A stretch of DNA of 64,000 nucleotides from Roseicyclus sp. (GCA_018401965.1 JAGYJU010000003.1:1-64000); one strand, 5' to 3'; positions 33,401 to 44,359 are shown, counted from the stretch's first letter. A program made the numbers and translations. The notes: generated by a model from the letters alone, not told the origin.

Positions 33401-34213
33401 TCACCCTTCCTTCTTTTCCAGGGACATGTCGGGGGCTTCGGGGTTTTTCATGCCGATCACGTGATAGCCCGCATCGACATGCAAGACCTCGCCGGTGACG
33501 GCGCTGGACATGTCGGACAGCAGGTAGAGCGCCGATTGCCCCACCTCGTCTTGCGTCACGGTGCGGCGCAGCGGCGAATTATGTTCGTTCCATTTCAGGA
33601 TATAGCGGAAATCACCGATGCCGGAGGCCGCCAGCGTCTTGATCGTGCCCGCCGAAATCGCGTTGACGCGAATGCCGTCGCGGCCCAGGTCCTCGGCCAG
33701 GTACATCACCGACGCCTCGAGCGCCGCCTTGGCCACGCCCATGACGTTGTAATGCGGCATGACCTTTTCGGCACCGTAATAGGTCAGGGTCAGCAGGCTC
33801 CCGCCATTGGGCATCATCTTCTCGGCGCGCTGGCACACGGCGGTGAAGGAATAGACCGAGATGTTCATCGTCATCGCGAAATTCGCGGGCGAGGTTTCGA
33901 CATAGCGGCCGCGCAATTCATTCTTGTCGGAAAAGCCGATGGCGTGGACGACGAAATCGAGGCTGCCCCACTTGGCCTCGAGCGCCGCGAACAGCGCGTC
34001 AAGCGACGCCTCGTCGGCCACGTCGCAGGGGATCATCGTGTCCGACCCAAGGCTTTCGGCCAGGGGCTGCACGCGCTTGAGCAATTGTTCACCCTGGTAG
34101 GAAAAGGCCAGTTCCGCGCCCTCGGCCGCAAGCGCCTTGGCGATGCCCCAGGCGATGGATTTGTCGTTTGCAAGCCCCATGATGAGCCCGCGCTTGCCTG
34201 TCATCAAACCCAT
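33401..34213 (-). CDS. fabI: Enoyl-ACP reductase FabI
   Basis: FabI performs the last, NADH-dependent reduction of each fatty-acid elongation cycle. The protein shows [30 protein letters not shown], the catalytic YxxxxxxK in [22 protein letters not shown], and [19 protein letters not shown]. The start is ambiguous: ATG 34213 has GGGGA 5 nt upstream and is preferred over 34225 and 34204. It is divergent from pdxH. Confidence 0.95.
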   Translation of the reverse strand: MGLMTGKRGLIMGLANDKSIAWGIAKALAAEGAELAFSYQGEQLLKRVQPLAESLGSDTMIPCDVADEASLDALFAALEAKWGSLDFVVHAIGFSDKNELRGRYVETSPANFAMTMNISVYSFTAVCQRAEKMMPNGGSLLTLTYYGAEKVMPHYNVMGVAKAALEASVMYLAEDLGRDGIRVNAISAGTIKTLAASGIGDFRYILKWNEHNSPLRRTVTQDEVGQSALYLLSDMSSAVTGEVLHVDAGYHVIGMKNPEAPDMSLEKKEG

Positions 34214-34348
34214 GTCTGTCCCCATGCACCGTGCGATATTGACCGGTCTCGTAAGCCATCGGACCCGACGCTTCAAGAGAGCCGGGCTTGCGGCAGGGCG
34301 TGGGCGGCGCTAGCTGATTTGGCGGCAACACATTCAGGGAGATGTTCG

Positions 34349-34969
34349 ATGACCGACCGGGGCGGAATTTTCGCGGGCCAGGACCCGTTCGTGATCGCGA
34401 AATCCTGGCTGGCCGAGGCAGAGGCGTCGGAACCCAACGACCCCAATGCCATCGCCCTGGCCAGTGTCGATGCCGATGGGCTGCCCAATGTGCGCATGGT
34501 CCTGTTGAAGGATATCGAGGCCGATGGCGCGGGGCAGGGCGGCTTCGTGTTCTATACCAATTACAACAGCGTGAAGGGGCGCGAAATCACCGCCTCGGGC
34601 AAGGCGGCCTTTGTCATGCATTGGAAATCGCTGCATCGCCAGATCCGGGTGCGGGGGCTGGTCGAACGCGAAGACGGGCCCAAGGCCGATGCCTATTTCG
34701 CGTCGCGGTCGCTAAAAAGCCGGCTGGGGGCCTGGGCCTCGCACCAGTCGCAGCCGCTGTCGGGGCGCGCGGCGCTTGTGGCCGAGGTGGCGCGCGTGAC
34801 TGCGCAACACGGCCCCAACCCGGGCCGCCCGCCGCATTGGGGCGGGTTTCGCATCTTGCCCACCGAGATCGAGTTCTGGGCCGATGGCCCGTTCCGCCTG
34901 CATGATCGGTTCCGCTGGTCGCGGGCCGGGGTGGGCGCCGATTGGCATGTCGATCGGCTCAATCCATGA
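34349..34969 (+). CDS. pdxH: Pyridoxamine 5'-phosphate oxidase PdxH
   Basis: PdxH oxidises pyridoxine/pyridoxamine phosphate to PLP with FMN. The 206-residue protein shows the FMN-binding [27 protein letters not shown], the [17 protein letters not shown] strand, [28 protein letters not shown] and the C-terminal [11 protein letters not shown] 34349 has GGGAG upstream. The large open frame 5' of it is a shadow of fabI. Confidence 0.95.
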   Translation: MTDRGGIFAGQDPFVIAKSWLAEAEASEPNDPNAIALASVDADGLPNVRMVLLKDIEADGAGQGGFVFYTNYNSVKGREITASGKAAFVMHWKSLHRQIRVRGLVEREDGPKADAYFASRSLKSRLGAWASHQSQPLSGRAALVAEVARVTAQHGPNPGRPPHWGGFRILPTEIEFWADGPFRLHDRFRWSRAGVGADWHVDRLNP

Positions 34970-34985
34970 GCGTTTTATCGATGAA

Positions 34986-35012
34986 AATTCGCGATTTCAC
35001 GAAGCGCGAATT
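34986..35012 (+). terminator. Hairpin after pdxH
   Basis: AATTCGCG (34986-34993) pairs with CGCGAATT (35005-35012) around an 11-nt loop. A T-run (TTTTTTTT) occurs only about 25 nt further, so termination efficiency is uncertain. The stem resembles half of the CGAAAATTCG palindromes. Confidence 0.5.
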
Positions 35013-35122
35013 CTCATAATATTGATAAATAATCATTTTTTTTACTTGTGCCCATCGGCCTCCCGCGCGACATCTAGGCGGCGGATATCTGGTCCGAGAC
35101 CGGTAAGATGGGATAAGCCAGT

Positions 35123-35626
35123 ATGGCGGAAGTAGTGGCGGACGGTCCTAGAACCGTTCATGGCCGCGTGAAATGGTTCGATGTCGGCAAGGGCTTTGGG
35201 TTCATCCTCGATGACGAAGGTGGCCCGGACATCTTGCTGCACGCCAATGTCTTGCGGAATTTCGGGCAGGGGTCGGTCGCCGAGGAGGCGCGGATTTCTG
35301 TCTTGGCGCAGAACACGCCCCGGGGCATCCAGGCGGTCGAGGTCGTGTCGATCGAACCGCCCGAGGGCTTTGCGATGGATGGCGATGTCGTCGATCTTGC
35401 CCCGGATGTGCCCTTCGTGCCCGCACGCATAAAATGGTTCGACAAGGCGAAAGGCTTTGGCTTTGCCAATGTCTTCGGGCATCCTGAGGATGTGTTCGTG
35501 CATGTCGAGATTCTGCGGCGATGCGGCTTGGCGGATCTTCAGCCGGGCGAGGCTGTGGCGATCAAGGTCGTCGATGGCCCGCGTGGCAAGATGGCCGCAG
35601 AGGTGCGGAGCTGGGATTACGTTTGA
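35123..35626 (+). CDS. Two-domain cold-shock protein
   Basis: The 167-residue protein carries two cold-shock domains. The first has VKWFDVGKGFGFILDDEGGPDILLH and the second IKWFDKAKGFGFANVFGHPEDVFVH, each with the KGFGF and FVH/LLH nucleic-acid-binding RNP motifs. Tandem-CSD proteins are typical of alphaproteobacteria. They act as RNA chaperones in cold or stationary phase. The domains have a roughly 35-residue linker. The gene is 12 bp upstream of the DUF192 gene, so the two share a transcript. Confidence 0.92.
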   Translation: MAEVVADGPRTVHGRVKWFDVGKGFGFILDDEGGPDILLHANVLRNFGQGSVAEEARISVLAQNTPRGIQAVEVVSIEPPEGFAMDGDVVDLAPDVPFVPARIKWFDKAKGFGFANVFGHPEDVFVHVEILRRCGLADLQPGEAVAIKVVDGPRGKMAAEVRSWDYV

Positions 35627-35638
35627 CGGGGGGTGCCT

Positions 35639-36121
35639 GTGCGCCGGATCAAGCTTTTGGCTGTGATGGTGCTGGCGCTCGCGGGGCTTCCCGTCGTCGC
35701 ATCCGCGGCCTGTCGGGATGGGCAACTGGAACTGCGCGGCGATTTCGGCACGGTGCGGTTTCGCGTGGCCTTGGCCGATAGCCCGCAGGAACGCGCCCAA
35801 GGCTTGATGCATGTGCCGCAGATGCCCCGGATGTCGGGCATGTTGTTCGTGTATGAACGGCCCCAAAGCGTGAGCTTCTGGATGGAAAACACGCTGATCC
35901 CGCTCGACATGATCTTTGCCGATGAAACGGGCGTGGTGCGCCGCATCCACGAAAACGCCATCCCGCTGGATCGCACGCCGATTCCCGGTGGCGACGGCAT
36001 CCAGTATGTCCTGGAAATAAACGGTGGCATGGCCGCGACGCTTGGCCTGTCGGAGGGCGATGAGATGCGCCATCCTGCCATCGCCCAGGCAGATGCGGCC
36101 TGGCCCTGCGACGCGGACTGA
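35639..36121 (+). CDS. DUF192 family exported protein
   Basis: A signal peptide (KLLAVMVLALAGLPVVASA|AC) precedes a DUF192 domain: ADSPQERAQGLMHVPQMPRMSGMLFVY, SVSFWMENTLIPLDMIFAD and GIQYVLEINGG. The family function is unknown. Structures show a small beta fold. I favour the GTG at 35639, with GGGG 5 nt upstream. An in-frame GTG at 35633 would add two residues. The length is 160 aa. Confidence 0.85.
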   Translation: MRRIKLLAVMVLALAGLPVVASAACRDGQLELRGDFGTVRFRVALADSPQERAQGLMHVPQMPRMSGMLFVYERPQSVSFWMENTLIPLDMIFADETGVVRRIHENAIPLDRTPIPGGDGIQYVLEINGGMAATLGLSEGDEMRHPAIAQADAAWPCDAD

Positions 36122-36181
36122 CAAGGCGGCCAAGCGCTGGGGCTTTTCAAGCCCGGCAATGCAGGCTAACAGGTCGCCAGT

Positions 36182-36258
36182 CGGGGCGTAGCGCAGCCTG
36201 GTAGCGCGTCTGTTTTGGGTACAGAAGGTCGTGAGTTCGATTCTCGCCGCCCCGACCA
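36182..36258 (+). tRNA. tRNA-Pro (anticodon TGG)
   Basis: Acceptor CGGGGCG (36182-36188) pairs with CGCCCCG (36248-36254), discriminator A, CCA 36256-36258. Anticodon stem TCTGT/ACAGA with loop TTTGGGT gives TGG. The T-arm contains AGTTCGATTCT. Confidence 0.97.
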
Positions 36259-36833
36259 TTTCCTGAATGTCATCCGGTTCCTGCCCTGCGGCGCACGCAG
36301 GGCCATACTGCATCTGCGCAAGCTTTGGGCAGATCACCCGGTGCGCCGTCTATATCTTGTGTCATCAAAGGTGTTTTTCCGCCATCTTTCGAGCGGCTTC
36401 CGCGTTCGATGATGTGGAAAAACTTCAGCCGATGCCTTTGCACTTTCCCGCAAGCGGATGCTGTAAAAGGAAAAACTGTGCCAAGGCCCGTGGCGGCCCG
36501 TTTGGGGATGAATCATCCTCGGCGCCGGGGGCCGAAACCAGCCTTGGATTGCAACAGAAAAATCAGGGTCAGCCGGGTAAAAAAACCGTTGACCCGCCCC
36601 TCAACCTACGTCAGTTTGTGTAGGCCGAGGCGCGGGCCACTAGATGTGGTGTGCGCGGGTGGGATGGGGACAGCATCCACAAACGATAGACCACACCATG
36701 CCATCCGGGCGGCGCGCCGCGATTTACGGCGCGAGCCACGCGGTGGGATGGGGGCCAGACAGATCAAGACGGTCCGAGCGCAACGACGCTGGCAGGCCGC
36801 GACATGAGCCATTGAACGATAGGGGCAGCCATA
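36259..36833 (+). other. 575-bp nrdJ leader, no supported gene
   Basis: This holds no credible ORF. It includes GTCTATATCTTGTG at about 36350-36363, also found upstream of gyrA, candidate NrdR boxes at 36637-36692, and a TTGACC element near 36590. I do not see a cobalamin-riboswitch B12 box. A small RNA or long 5' leader is possible. Confidence 0.5.
36637..36692 (+). promoter_or_regulatory. Candidate NrdR box(es) upstream of nrdJ
   Basis: CCACTAGATGTGGTGT (36637-36652) matches the NrdR consensus ACACTATATATAGTGT at 12 of 16 bases. A weaker half-match, CCACAAACGATAGACC, is at 36677-36692, about 40 bp on. NrdR normally binds tandem boxes before nrd genes. nrdJ starts 142 bp downstream. Confidence 0.45.
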
Positions 36834-39800
36834 ATGAAGATTGAGCGCAGATTTACACGGGCCGGCGCAGACGCATATGCCGATCTCGATTTCACCACGA
36901 CCACCTCGGAAATCCGCAACCCGGATGGCACCGTTGTCTTCAAGCTCGAGCAGGTCGAAGTGCCCGTCGGCTGGAGCCAGGTCGCATCCGACGTGATCGC
37001 CCAGAAATATTTCCGCAAGGCCGGTGTTCCCGCGCGCCTGAAGCCGGTGAAGGAAAAGGGCGTGCCCGAATTCCTGTGGCGCCAGGTGGCCGACGAAGAG
37101 GCGCTGCAGGCCCTGCCCGCAGACGCGCGCTACATCGGTGAGACCTCGGCCAAGCAGGTGTTCCGCCGCCTTGCGGGCGCATGGTGCTACTGGGGCTGGA
37201 AGGGCGGCTATTTCACCGCCGAATCCGATGCCCAGGCCTATTTCGATGAAATGCAGCTGATGCTGGCGCGCCAGATGGCAGCGCCCAACAGCCCGCAGTG
37301 GTTCAACACCGGCCTGCATTGGGCCTATGGCATCGATGGCCCGGCGCAGGGGCATTATTACGTCGATTTCAAGACCGGCAAGCTGACGAAATCCACCTCG
37401 AGCTATGAACATCCGCAGCCGCATGCCTGTTTCATCCAGTCGGTCGCCGATGACCTGGTGAATGACGGCGGCATCATGGACCTGTGGGTCCGCGAGGCGC
37501 GCCTGTTCAAATATGGTTCGGGCACCGGCACCAATTTCAGCCACTTGCGCGGCGAAGGCGAAAAGCTGTCGGGCGGCGGCAAGTCGTCCGGCCTGATGGG
37601 CTTTCTCAAGATCGGTGACCGCGCGGCGGGCGCGATCAAATCGGGCGGCACCACGCGCCGCGCGGCCAAGATGGTCATCGTCGATGCCGACCACCCCGAT
37701 ATCGAGGCCTTCATCGATTGGAAGGTGATCGAGGAACAGAAGGTCGCCAGCCTCGTGGCCGGGTCCAAGACCCATGAAAAGATGCTGAACGCCATCTTCA
37801 CCGCGATCCGCGAATGGGATGGCAGCCTTGAGGCGGCCGTTGACCCGACGCAGAACGAGACGCTGAAAAGGCGATCCGGGCGGCGAAATCGGTGTCTATT
37901 CCGGAAACCTACGTGAAACGGGTTCTGGATTACGCCAAGCAGGGCTACACCAGCATCGAATTCCCGACCTATGACACGGATTGGGATTCCGAGGCCTATT
38001 CTTCCGTGTCTGGGCAGAATTCCAACAACTCGATCCGCGTAACCGATAAATTCCTCAAAGCGGTCGAAAACGACGAAGACTGGCACCTGATGAACCGTGT
38101 CGGCGGCAAGGTGGCCAAAACCATCAAGGCGCGCGACCTGTGGGAAAAGGTGGGTCATGCCGCATGGGCCTGCGCCGATCCGGGCATCCAGTTCCATGAC
38201 ACCGTCAACGCCTGGCACACCTGCCCCGAAGATGGCGCGATCCGTGGCTCGAACCCGTGCTCGGAATACATGTTCCTCGATGACACGGCCTGCAACCTGG
38301 CCTCGATGAACCTGTTGACCTTCTATTCCGGCGGCCAGTTCGACGCCGAAAGCTACATGCATGCCTGCCGCCTGTGGACCCTGACGCTGGAAATCAGCGT
38401 GACCATGGCGCAGTTCCCCTCCAAGGAAATTGCCCAGCGGTCCTATGATTTCCGCACGCTCGGGCTTGGCTATGCCAATATCGGCGGCCTTCTGATGAAC
38501 ATGGGCCTTGGCTATGACAGCGCCGAGGGCCGTGCGATGTGCGGGGCGCTGACCGCGATCATGACCGGCGTGTCCTATGCGACCAGCGCGGAAATGGCAT
38601 CGGAACTGGGCCCCTTCACGGGCTTTGCCAAGAACCGCGAACACATGCTGCGGGTCATCCGCAACCACCGTGCCGCCGCCCATGGCAAGACCGATGGTTA
38701 TGAAGCGGTCAACGTGAACCCCGTCGCGCTGGACCACGCCAATTGCCCCGATCAGCGGCTTGTGGCGCTGGCCCGCCAAGCCTGGGACGAGGCGCTGACG
38801 CTTGGCGAGGCGCATGGCTATCGCAACGCGCAAGCCACCGTCATCGCACCGACCGGCACCATCGGCCTGGTGATGGATTGCGACACAACCGGTATCGAGC
38901 CTGATTTCGCCCTGGTGAAATTCAAGAAACTGGCCGGCGGCGGCTATTTCAAGATCATCAACCAATCTGTTCCCGGCGCGCTGGAAACGATGGGCTATTC
39001 CTCCAGCCAGATCGAGGAAATCATCGCCTATGCCGTAGGCCATGGCACCCTGGGCCAGGCGCCCGGCATCAACCACACCTCGTTGATCGGGCACGGTTTT
39101 GGCCGCGCGGAACTGGAAAAGATCGAAGCGGCCCTGCCCTCGGCCTTCGATATCCGCTTCGTGTTCAACCAGTGGACGCTTGGGGCGGAATTCTGCACCA
39201 AGACCCTGGGCATCCCGTCCGAAAAGCTGAACGATCCCACCTTCGACATGCTGCGCCACCTGGGCTTTACCAAGGCCGATGTGGATGCCGCCAATGACCA
39301 TGTCTGCGGGACCATGACGCTCGAAGGCGCGCCCTTCCTCAAGAAAGAACATTACCACGTCTTCGATTGCGCCAATCCCTGCGGGAAAAAGGGCAAGCGC
39401 TACCTCGGCGTCGAGGCGCATATCTACATGATGGCGGCGGCGCAGTCCTTTATCTCGGGCGCGATTTCCAAGACCATCAACATGGCCAACCACGCCTCGA
39501 TCGAGGATTGCCAGAAGGCCTATGAACTGTCCTGGTCGCTTGGGGTCAAGGCCAACGCGCTCTATCGTGACGGGTCCAAGCTGTCGCAGCCGCTGGCCTC
39601 GGCGCTGGTGGAAGATGACGAGGAAGCGCAAGACATCCTCGAATCCGGCACCACCATGGCCAAGGCCCAGGTGATCGCGGAAAAGATCGTCGAAAAGATC
39701 ATCGTCAAGGAAGTGATCAAGGCGCATCGTGACAAGATGCCCGACCGCCGCAAGGGCTATACCCAAAAGGCCGTGGTCGGGGGCCACAAGGTCTATCTGC

Positions 39801-40507
39801 GGACCGGTGAATACCAGGACGGCACGCTGGGCGAGATCTTCATCGACATGCACAAGGAAGGCGCTGGCTTCCGCGCGATGATGAACAATTTCGCCATCGC
39901 CGTGTCGGTCGGCCTGCAATACGGCGTGCCGCTGGAAGAATTCGTCGATGCCTTCACCTTCACCAAGTTCGAACCCTCGGGCATGGTGCAGGGCAACGAG
40001 ACGATCAAGAACGCGACCTCGATCCTCGACTACATCTTCCGCGAACTGGCGGTCAGCTATCTCGATCGCACCGACCTGGCCCATGTCCAGCCGCAAGGCA
40101 CCAGCTTTGACGATGTGGGTCGCGGCGCGGATGAAGGCGTGTCGAACATCCGCGAAGTGCCCGAAAGCCGCGCGTCGACCCCGATCGACGTGCTGAAACA
40201 GGTGGCTTCCACCGGCTACCTGCGCAAGCGCGCGCCGCAAGATTTGCTGGTGTTCCAGAGCGGGGCCGATCCGGTCGCAACGCTGGAAACGCTGATCCCC
40301 GAAACCCGCACCGGGTCCACCACGGTGGCCGCGATTGCGGCGACCACGGCGGTCACAACCGGCACGGTGTCAATGGATGCAGCCACCAAGGCCAAGATGC
40401 AGGGCTACGAGGGCGAGGCTTGCGGCGAATGCGGCAACTACACGCTGGTGCGCAACGGCACCTGCATGAAGTGCAACACCTGCGGCGGCACGAGCGGCTG
40501 TAGCTGA
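36834..40507 (+). pseudogene. nrdJ: B12-dependent ribonucleotide reductase NrdJ, frameshifted
   Basis: Class II RNR makes deoxynucleotides using adenosylcobalamin. Restored, it is 1,224 residues. The N-terminal ATG at 36834 gives MKIERRFTR. The barrel shows [63 protein letters not shown], and [32 protein letters not shown]. The C-terminus has [28 protein letters not shown], the redox-active cysteine tail. A -1 slip occurs in the A-run 37866-37869 ([12 protein letters not shown]). This is probably an error. A terminator follows at 40634-40662. Confidence 0.9.
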
Positions 40508-40633
40508 CCGAATTCGGGCGCGTTGCCCAAGCGGCGCGCCTGACATCCGGGGCGGGTGCGCTCGCCCCTGACGCGGACCAGGCCGCAGGCAGAAACGTCG
40601 GGCGGAATAGGTGAGCCTAGGTTCGCGAAACTG

Positions 40634-40662
40634 AAAGGGGCGCTGCGATGCGCCCCTTTTTT
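40634..40662 (+). terminator. Terminator after nrdJ
   Basis: AAAGGGGCG pairs with CGCCCC followed by six T (40657-40662). It lies about 127 bp after the nrdJ stop and also faces the MBL-fold gene, whose 3' end is at 40715. Confidence 0.8.
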
Positions 40663-40714
40663 CGTGATATCATGATCTTGTGGGTCAAAGTTCATGCATC
40701 GCATGAACCCCGCC

Positions 40715-41635
40715 TCAGGTCATCGGCACAAAGCCATAGCCCTCAGTCCGCGCTTCGACCTTGCCGATGCCGCCTTGGCCAAGGTGAAAGCCCACGATGG
40801 TCACATCATCGGCCGTGATCCGGTCAAACAGGGCCATCCGCGTCGCCGCCGCCGCGCCCGCATCCTGGTCAGACCCCGACAGCCACGCCGGCCGGGCAAA
40901 GGCCACGTGATCATTGCCGATCGCATCGCCCAGAACCATCGCCGTGTCGGCGCCATCGCCGATCAGGAAGGCCATGTGCCCCGGTGTATGCCCCGCCGTC
41001 AGCACGGCAGCCACACCCGGCACCACCTCGTCCCCATCGCCGAACCGGGTCAGGCCGCTTTCGATCACCTCCAGCCGCCGCTTGGCCCCCACGGCGAAAC
41101 TCGCGCGCGCCTCGCCGATGTTGCCCACGGTCGCGTCATCCATCCAGTAGTCGAACTCGGCCCCGCCCATCATGTGTTCGGCATTGGCGAAATACGGCTC
41201 GTCGAAATCATCCAGCACGCCCCACAGGTGGTCGGGATGGCCATGGGTAAAGATGACGTGGGTGATGTCGAACGGGTCGATCCCGGCGGCCTCCAGCGCC
41301 TCGGGCAGGGCGCCCGCATTGGGGGAAAACTGCGTTCCCGACCCGGCATCGAACAGCGCCAGCGTATCGCCCCGGCGTAAGAGCGTCAGGTTGCAGGGCG
41401 GCGTCAGCGGCGCGGTCGGATCGATGCCGAATTGCGCCAGCACCGGGGCTAGGTCATCTTGCGGCATCGGGCCAAAGATCATGTCGGCGGGCAGATCAAG
41501 CCAGCCATCGCTCAGCGTGATGATCTCGGTTTCGCCCAGGGTCAGGGTGGTCTGGGTCCAGCCGCGACGGGGCAGGCTGGTCGCGGCCAGCGCGGCGCTT
41601 GCGGTTGCCATCAGGCGGCGGCGGGTGATCAGCAT
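40715..41635 (-). CDS. Exported MBL-fold metallo-hydrolase
   Basis: The 306-residue protein carries the MBL metal motif THGHPDHLWG (131-139, HxHxDH). Further metal-ligand candidates are in LTAGHTPGHMAFL, GDAIGN and GFHLGQGG. The N-terminus ITRRRLMATASAALAATS is twin-arginine-like, so export by Tat is likely. ATG 41635 has GGGAGGAG upstream. The open frame to 41683 is non-coding. The substrate is unknown. It is divergent from modA with a 124-bp spacer. Confidence 0.88.
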   Translation of the reverse strand: MLITRRRLMATASAALAATSLPRRGWTQTTLTLGETEIITLSDGWLDLPADMIFGPMPQDDLAPVLAQFGIDPTAPLTPPCNLTLLRRGDTLALFDAGSGTQFSPNAGALPEALEAAGIDPFDITHVIFTHGHPDHLWGVLDDFDEPYFANAEHMMGGAEFDYWMDDATVGNIGEARASFAVGAKRRLEVIESGLTRFGDGDEVVPGVAAVLTAGHTPGHMAFLIGDGADTAMVLGDAIGNDHVAFARPAWLSGSDQDAGAAAATRMALFDRITADDVTIVGFHLGQGGIGKVEARTEGYGFVPMT

Positions 41636-41759
41636 GTTGGGTCTCCTCCCGGTTGTGGGGGCACAGTAGCCTAGCCGATACATTCAGGAAAGGTGATATG
41701 TTCGGCGACATAGCCCTTGCAGATCATCCGCGTGGCCGCGATATTTCACGCTGCACCTG

Positions 41760-42562
41760 ATGACTGGCCCGATGCCCCGCATGTTCCCGCTTTTCCCGAT
41801 GCTGCGCGCCACAAGCCTTGCGCTGTCGCTGCTGCTTGCCACTGGGGCGGCGGCGCAGGATCTGACCGTTCATGCCGCCGCCGCCTTTCAGGGCGCGCTG
41901 GACGATATCGCCGAGCTTTGGCGGCAAGAGACTGGTGGCACCCTGACGCTGGTTTATGCGGGCAGCTCGGCGCTGGCCCGCCAGATCGCTGCGGGCGCCC
42001 CGTCCGATGTGGTGGCCCTGGCCAATTCCGCCTGGATGGATCACCTCGCGGCGGCGGGCCAGCTTGTGCCCGAAACCCGCGTCGATCTGCTGACCAATTC
42101 GCTGGTGGTCATCGCCGGTGGCACCGATGCGCCCGCGCTGGATCTGCGGGATGGGGCGGCATGGGCCGCACGGCTTGCGGGCGGGCGGCTGGCCCTTGCG
42201 CTGACCGAGGCGGTGCCTGCGGGCATCTATGCGCGGCAATCGCTGAGCGGTCTGGGGCTCTGGCCCGATCTTGCCCCGCAGGTGGCCGAGGCCGACAATG
42301 TCCGCGCGGCGCTTGCGCTTGTGGCCAGCGGCGCGGCGCCTTTGGGCATCGTCTATGCCTCTGACGCCATGGCCGAGCCGCGCGTCGCCGTCATCGCCGA
42401 TCTGCCCCCCGATAGCCATGACCCGATCGTCTTTCCCGTGGCCACCGTGGCGGGGGCGATCATGCGGCGGCCAGCCGTTTGCTGGCGCTGCTGCAGGCTG
42501 ACAGGGCCGGGGCCATCTTTCGCGCCCATGGCTTTGGCCTGGCCCAGGGCGGCCGCCCGTGA
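41760..42562 (+). pseudogene. modA: Molybdate-binding protein ModA, frameshifted
   Basis: ModA is the periplasmic molybdate receptor. Restored, it is 267 residues with a signal peptide (MLRATSLALSLLLATGAAAQ), then LTVHAAAAFQGALDDIAELWRQETGG, YAGSSALARQIAAGAPSDVVALAN, and VASGAAPLGIVYASDA. A -1 slip near 42452-42459 (GAIMRR should read GADHAAASRLLALLQAD) breaks the last 35 residues. The true C-terminus is AQGGRP. The stop overlaps modB as TGATG. Start 41760 is the first ATG; inner ATGs at 41772 and 41802 are alternatives. Confidence 0.85.
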
Positions 42563-43257
42563 TGCTGGCGCCCCTGACCCAGGCCGAATGGGCGGTCTTG
42601 ACCCTGTCCATGCAGGTCGGGGTGCTGGCCGTGGCCCTGACGCTGCCGCCCGCGATCCTCGCCGCCTATGCGCTGGCGCGCTGGCAATTTCCCGGCAAGG
42701 CGCTGGTCAACGGCCTGGTCCACCTGCCGCTGGTCCTGCCGCCGGTGGTCACGGGGTTCCTGCTCTTGATCGTCTTCGGCCCGCAGGCGCCGCTCGGCCG
42801 CGCGCTTGACGCCATCGGCCTGCCCATCGCCTTTCGCTGGTCGGGGGCGGCGGTGGCGGCGGGGGTCATGGCCTTTCCGCTGATGGTGCGCGCGCTGCGC
42901 CTGTCGTTCGAGGCGGTGGACCCGAAACTGGAACAGGCCGCCGCAACCCTCGGGGCGTCGCGCCCGGTGATCTGGCTGACCGTGACCCTGCCGCTGGCCC
43001 TGCCGGGCCTGATCGCGGGGGTGATCCTGGGCTTTGCCAAGGCGCTTGGCGAATTCGGCGCGACGATCACCTTCGTGTCGAATATCCCCGGCGAAACCCG
43101 CACCTTGCCGCTGGCGATCTATTCCTTCCTGCAACTTCCGGGCGGCGAGGCGGCGGCGATGCGGCTGGTGATCCTTGCCGTGATCGTGTCGATGGGCGCG
43201 CTGTTGATCTCGGAATGGGTGGCGATGCGCGCGGCGCGCCGGGTGGCGGGCGCATGA
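42562..43257 (+). CDS. modB: Molybdate ABC permease ModB
   Basis: ModB forms the membrane channel of the molybdate importer. The 231-residue protein has five or six hydrophobic helices, including LPLVLPPVVTGFLLLIVFG. The EAA-type loop is EQAAATLGASRPVIWLTVTLPLALPGLIAGVILGFAKALGEFGAT, contacting the ATPase. ATG 42562 overlaps the modA stop. The 3' end overlaps modC as ATGA. Confidence 0.93.
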   Translation: MLAPLTQAEWAVLTLSMQVGVLAVALTLPPAILAAYALARWQFPGKALVNGLVHLPLVLPPVVTGFLLLIVFGPQAPLGRALDAIGLPIAFRWSGAAVAAGVMAFPLMVRALRLSFEAVDPKLEQAAATLGASRPVIWLTVTLPLALPGLIAGVILGFAKALGEFGATITFVSNIPGETRTLPLAIYSFLQLPGGEAAAMRLVILAVIVSMGALLISEWVAMRAARRVAGA

Positions 43258-44359
43258 CGCTGTCGGTCACGATCCGCCACCGGTTCGCGGGCTTTGCGCT
43301 GGATGTGGCCTTTGACGCGCCGGGCGGTGTCACCGCCCTGATCGGGCGCTCGGGGGCGGGTAAGACCACGGTCGCCCATGTGATCGCCGGGCTGATGCGC
43401 CCCGACATGGCGACGATCACCGCGGCGGGGGCAACGCTTGCCGATACGCAGGCGGGGCTCTGGCTGTCGCCGCAGGCCCGGCGCATCGGCTACGTGTTCC
43501 AGGATGCGCGGCTCTTCCCGCACCTGTCGGTGCGCCAGAACCTGGTGTATGGCGCGCGCCGCCGCGCCCGTCTGCCGCAGGCCGAGGCAGAGCTTGGCGC
43601 GGTGGCCGAGATGCTGGGCATCGCCGCTCTCTTGTCCCGTCGCCCCGGTGCCCTCTCGGGCGGCGAGGCGCAGCGCGTGGCCATCGGGCGCGCGCTTTTG
43701 TCAGGCGCGCGGATGCTGGTGCTCGATGAACCGCTGGCAGCCCTTGATCCCGCCCGCCGGGCCGAGATCCTGCCCCATCTCGAACGCCTGCGCGACGAGG
43801 CGCGGGTGCCCATCCTCTACGTGTCGCACGCGATGGAAGAAGTGGCGCGGCTGGCCACCACGGTGGTGGCGCTCGACCGGGGCCGGGTGGTGGCGCAGGG
43901 CGCGGCCGCCGCCGTGCTGTCCGACCCGGTGGCCGTGCCCGCCCTTGATCCCGGCGCCGCCGGCGCGCTGATCGAGGCGGTGGTCATGGGCCAGGATGCC
44001 GATGGCCTGACCCGGCTTGCCGCCGCCGGGGCACGGTCTTCTTGCCGCGCATCGACGCCGCCCCCGGCGCGCGCTTGCGGCTGCGGATCGAGGCGCAGGA
44101 TGTCATGGTGTCGCGCGACCGCCCGATCGGCCTGTCGGCGCTGAACCTGATCGCGGCCGAAATCCTCTCGATCCATCCCGGCCATGGTCCGGGCGCGCTC
44201 TTGCGGCTGCGCGCGGGCGAGGCGGTGATCCTTGCGCGCATCACCCAAAGATCGGTGGCGGCGCTTGGTCTTGCCCCCGGTCACCGGGTCTTTGCCGTGA
44301 TCAAATCCCTGGCGCTCGCCACGGGCAATGTCGGCACGGCCGTCCCGCCCGGCCCCTGA
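43254..44359 (+). pseudogene. modC: Molybdate ABC ATPase ModC, frameshifted
   Basis: ModC powers molybdate import. Restored, it is 368 residues: Walker A IGRSGAGKTT, Q-loop VFQDARLFPHL, signature LSGGEAQRVAIGRAL, Walker B MLVLDEPLAALD, H-loop YVSHAMEE, and a C-terminal TOBE/Mop domain (DRPIGLSALNLIAAEILSI). The frame breaks at the G-run 44028-44031 (LAAAG/GTVFLPRID). The second frame restores the Mop domain. ATG 43254 overlaps modB. Confidence 0.88.

Noticed and set aside
36259..36833. Cobalamin riboswitch ahead of nrdJ
   Set aside because: I searched the leader for a B12-box-like core and found none. The cofactor makes it tempting, but the sequence does not support it.
41684..41759. ModE operator in the modA upstream region
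   Set aside because: ATGT-N6-ACAT near 41697-41711 is imperfect and lacks the TATATA halves of known ModE sites.
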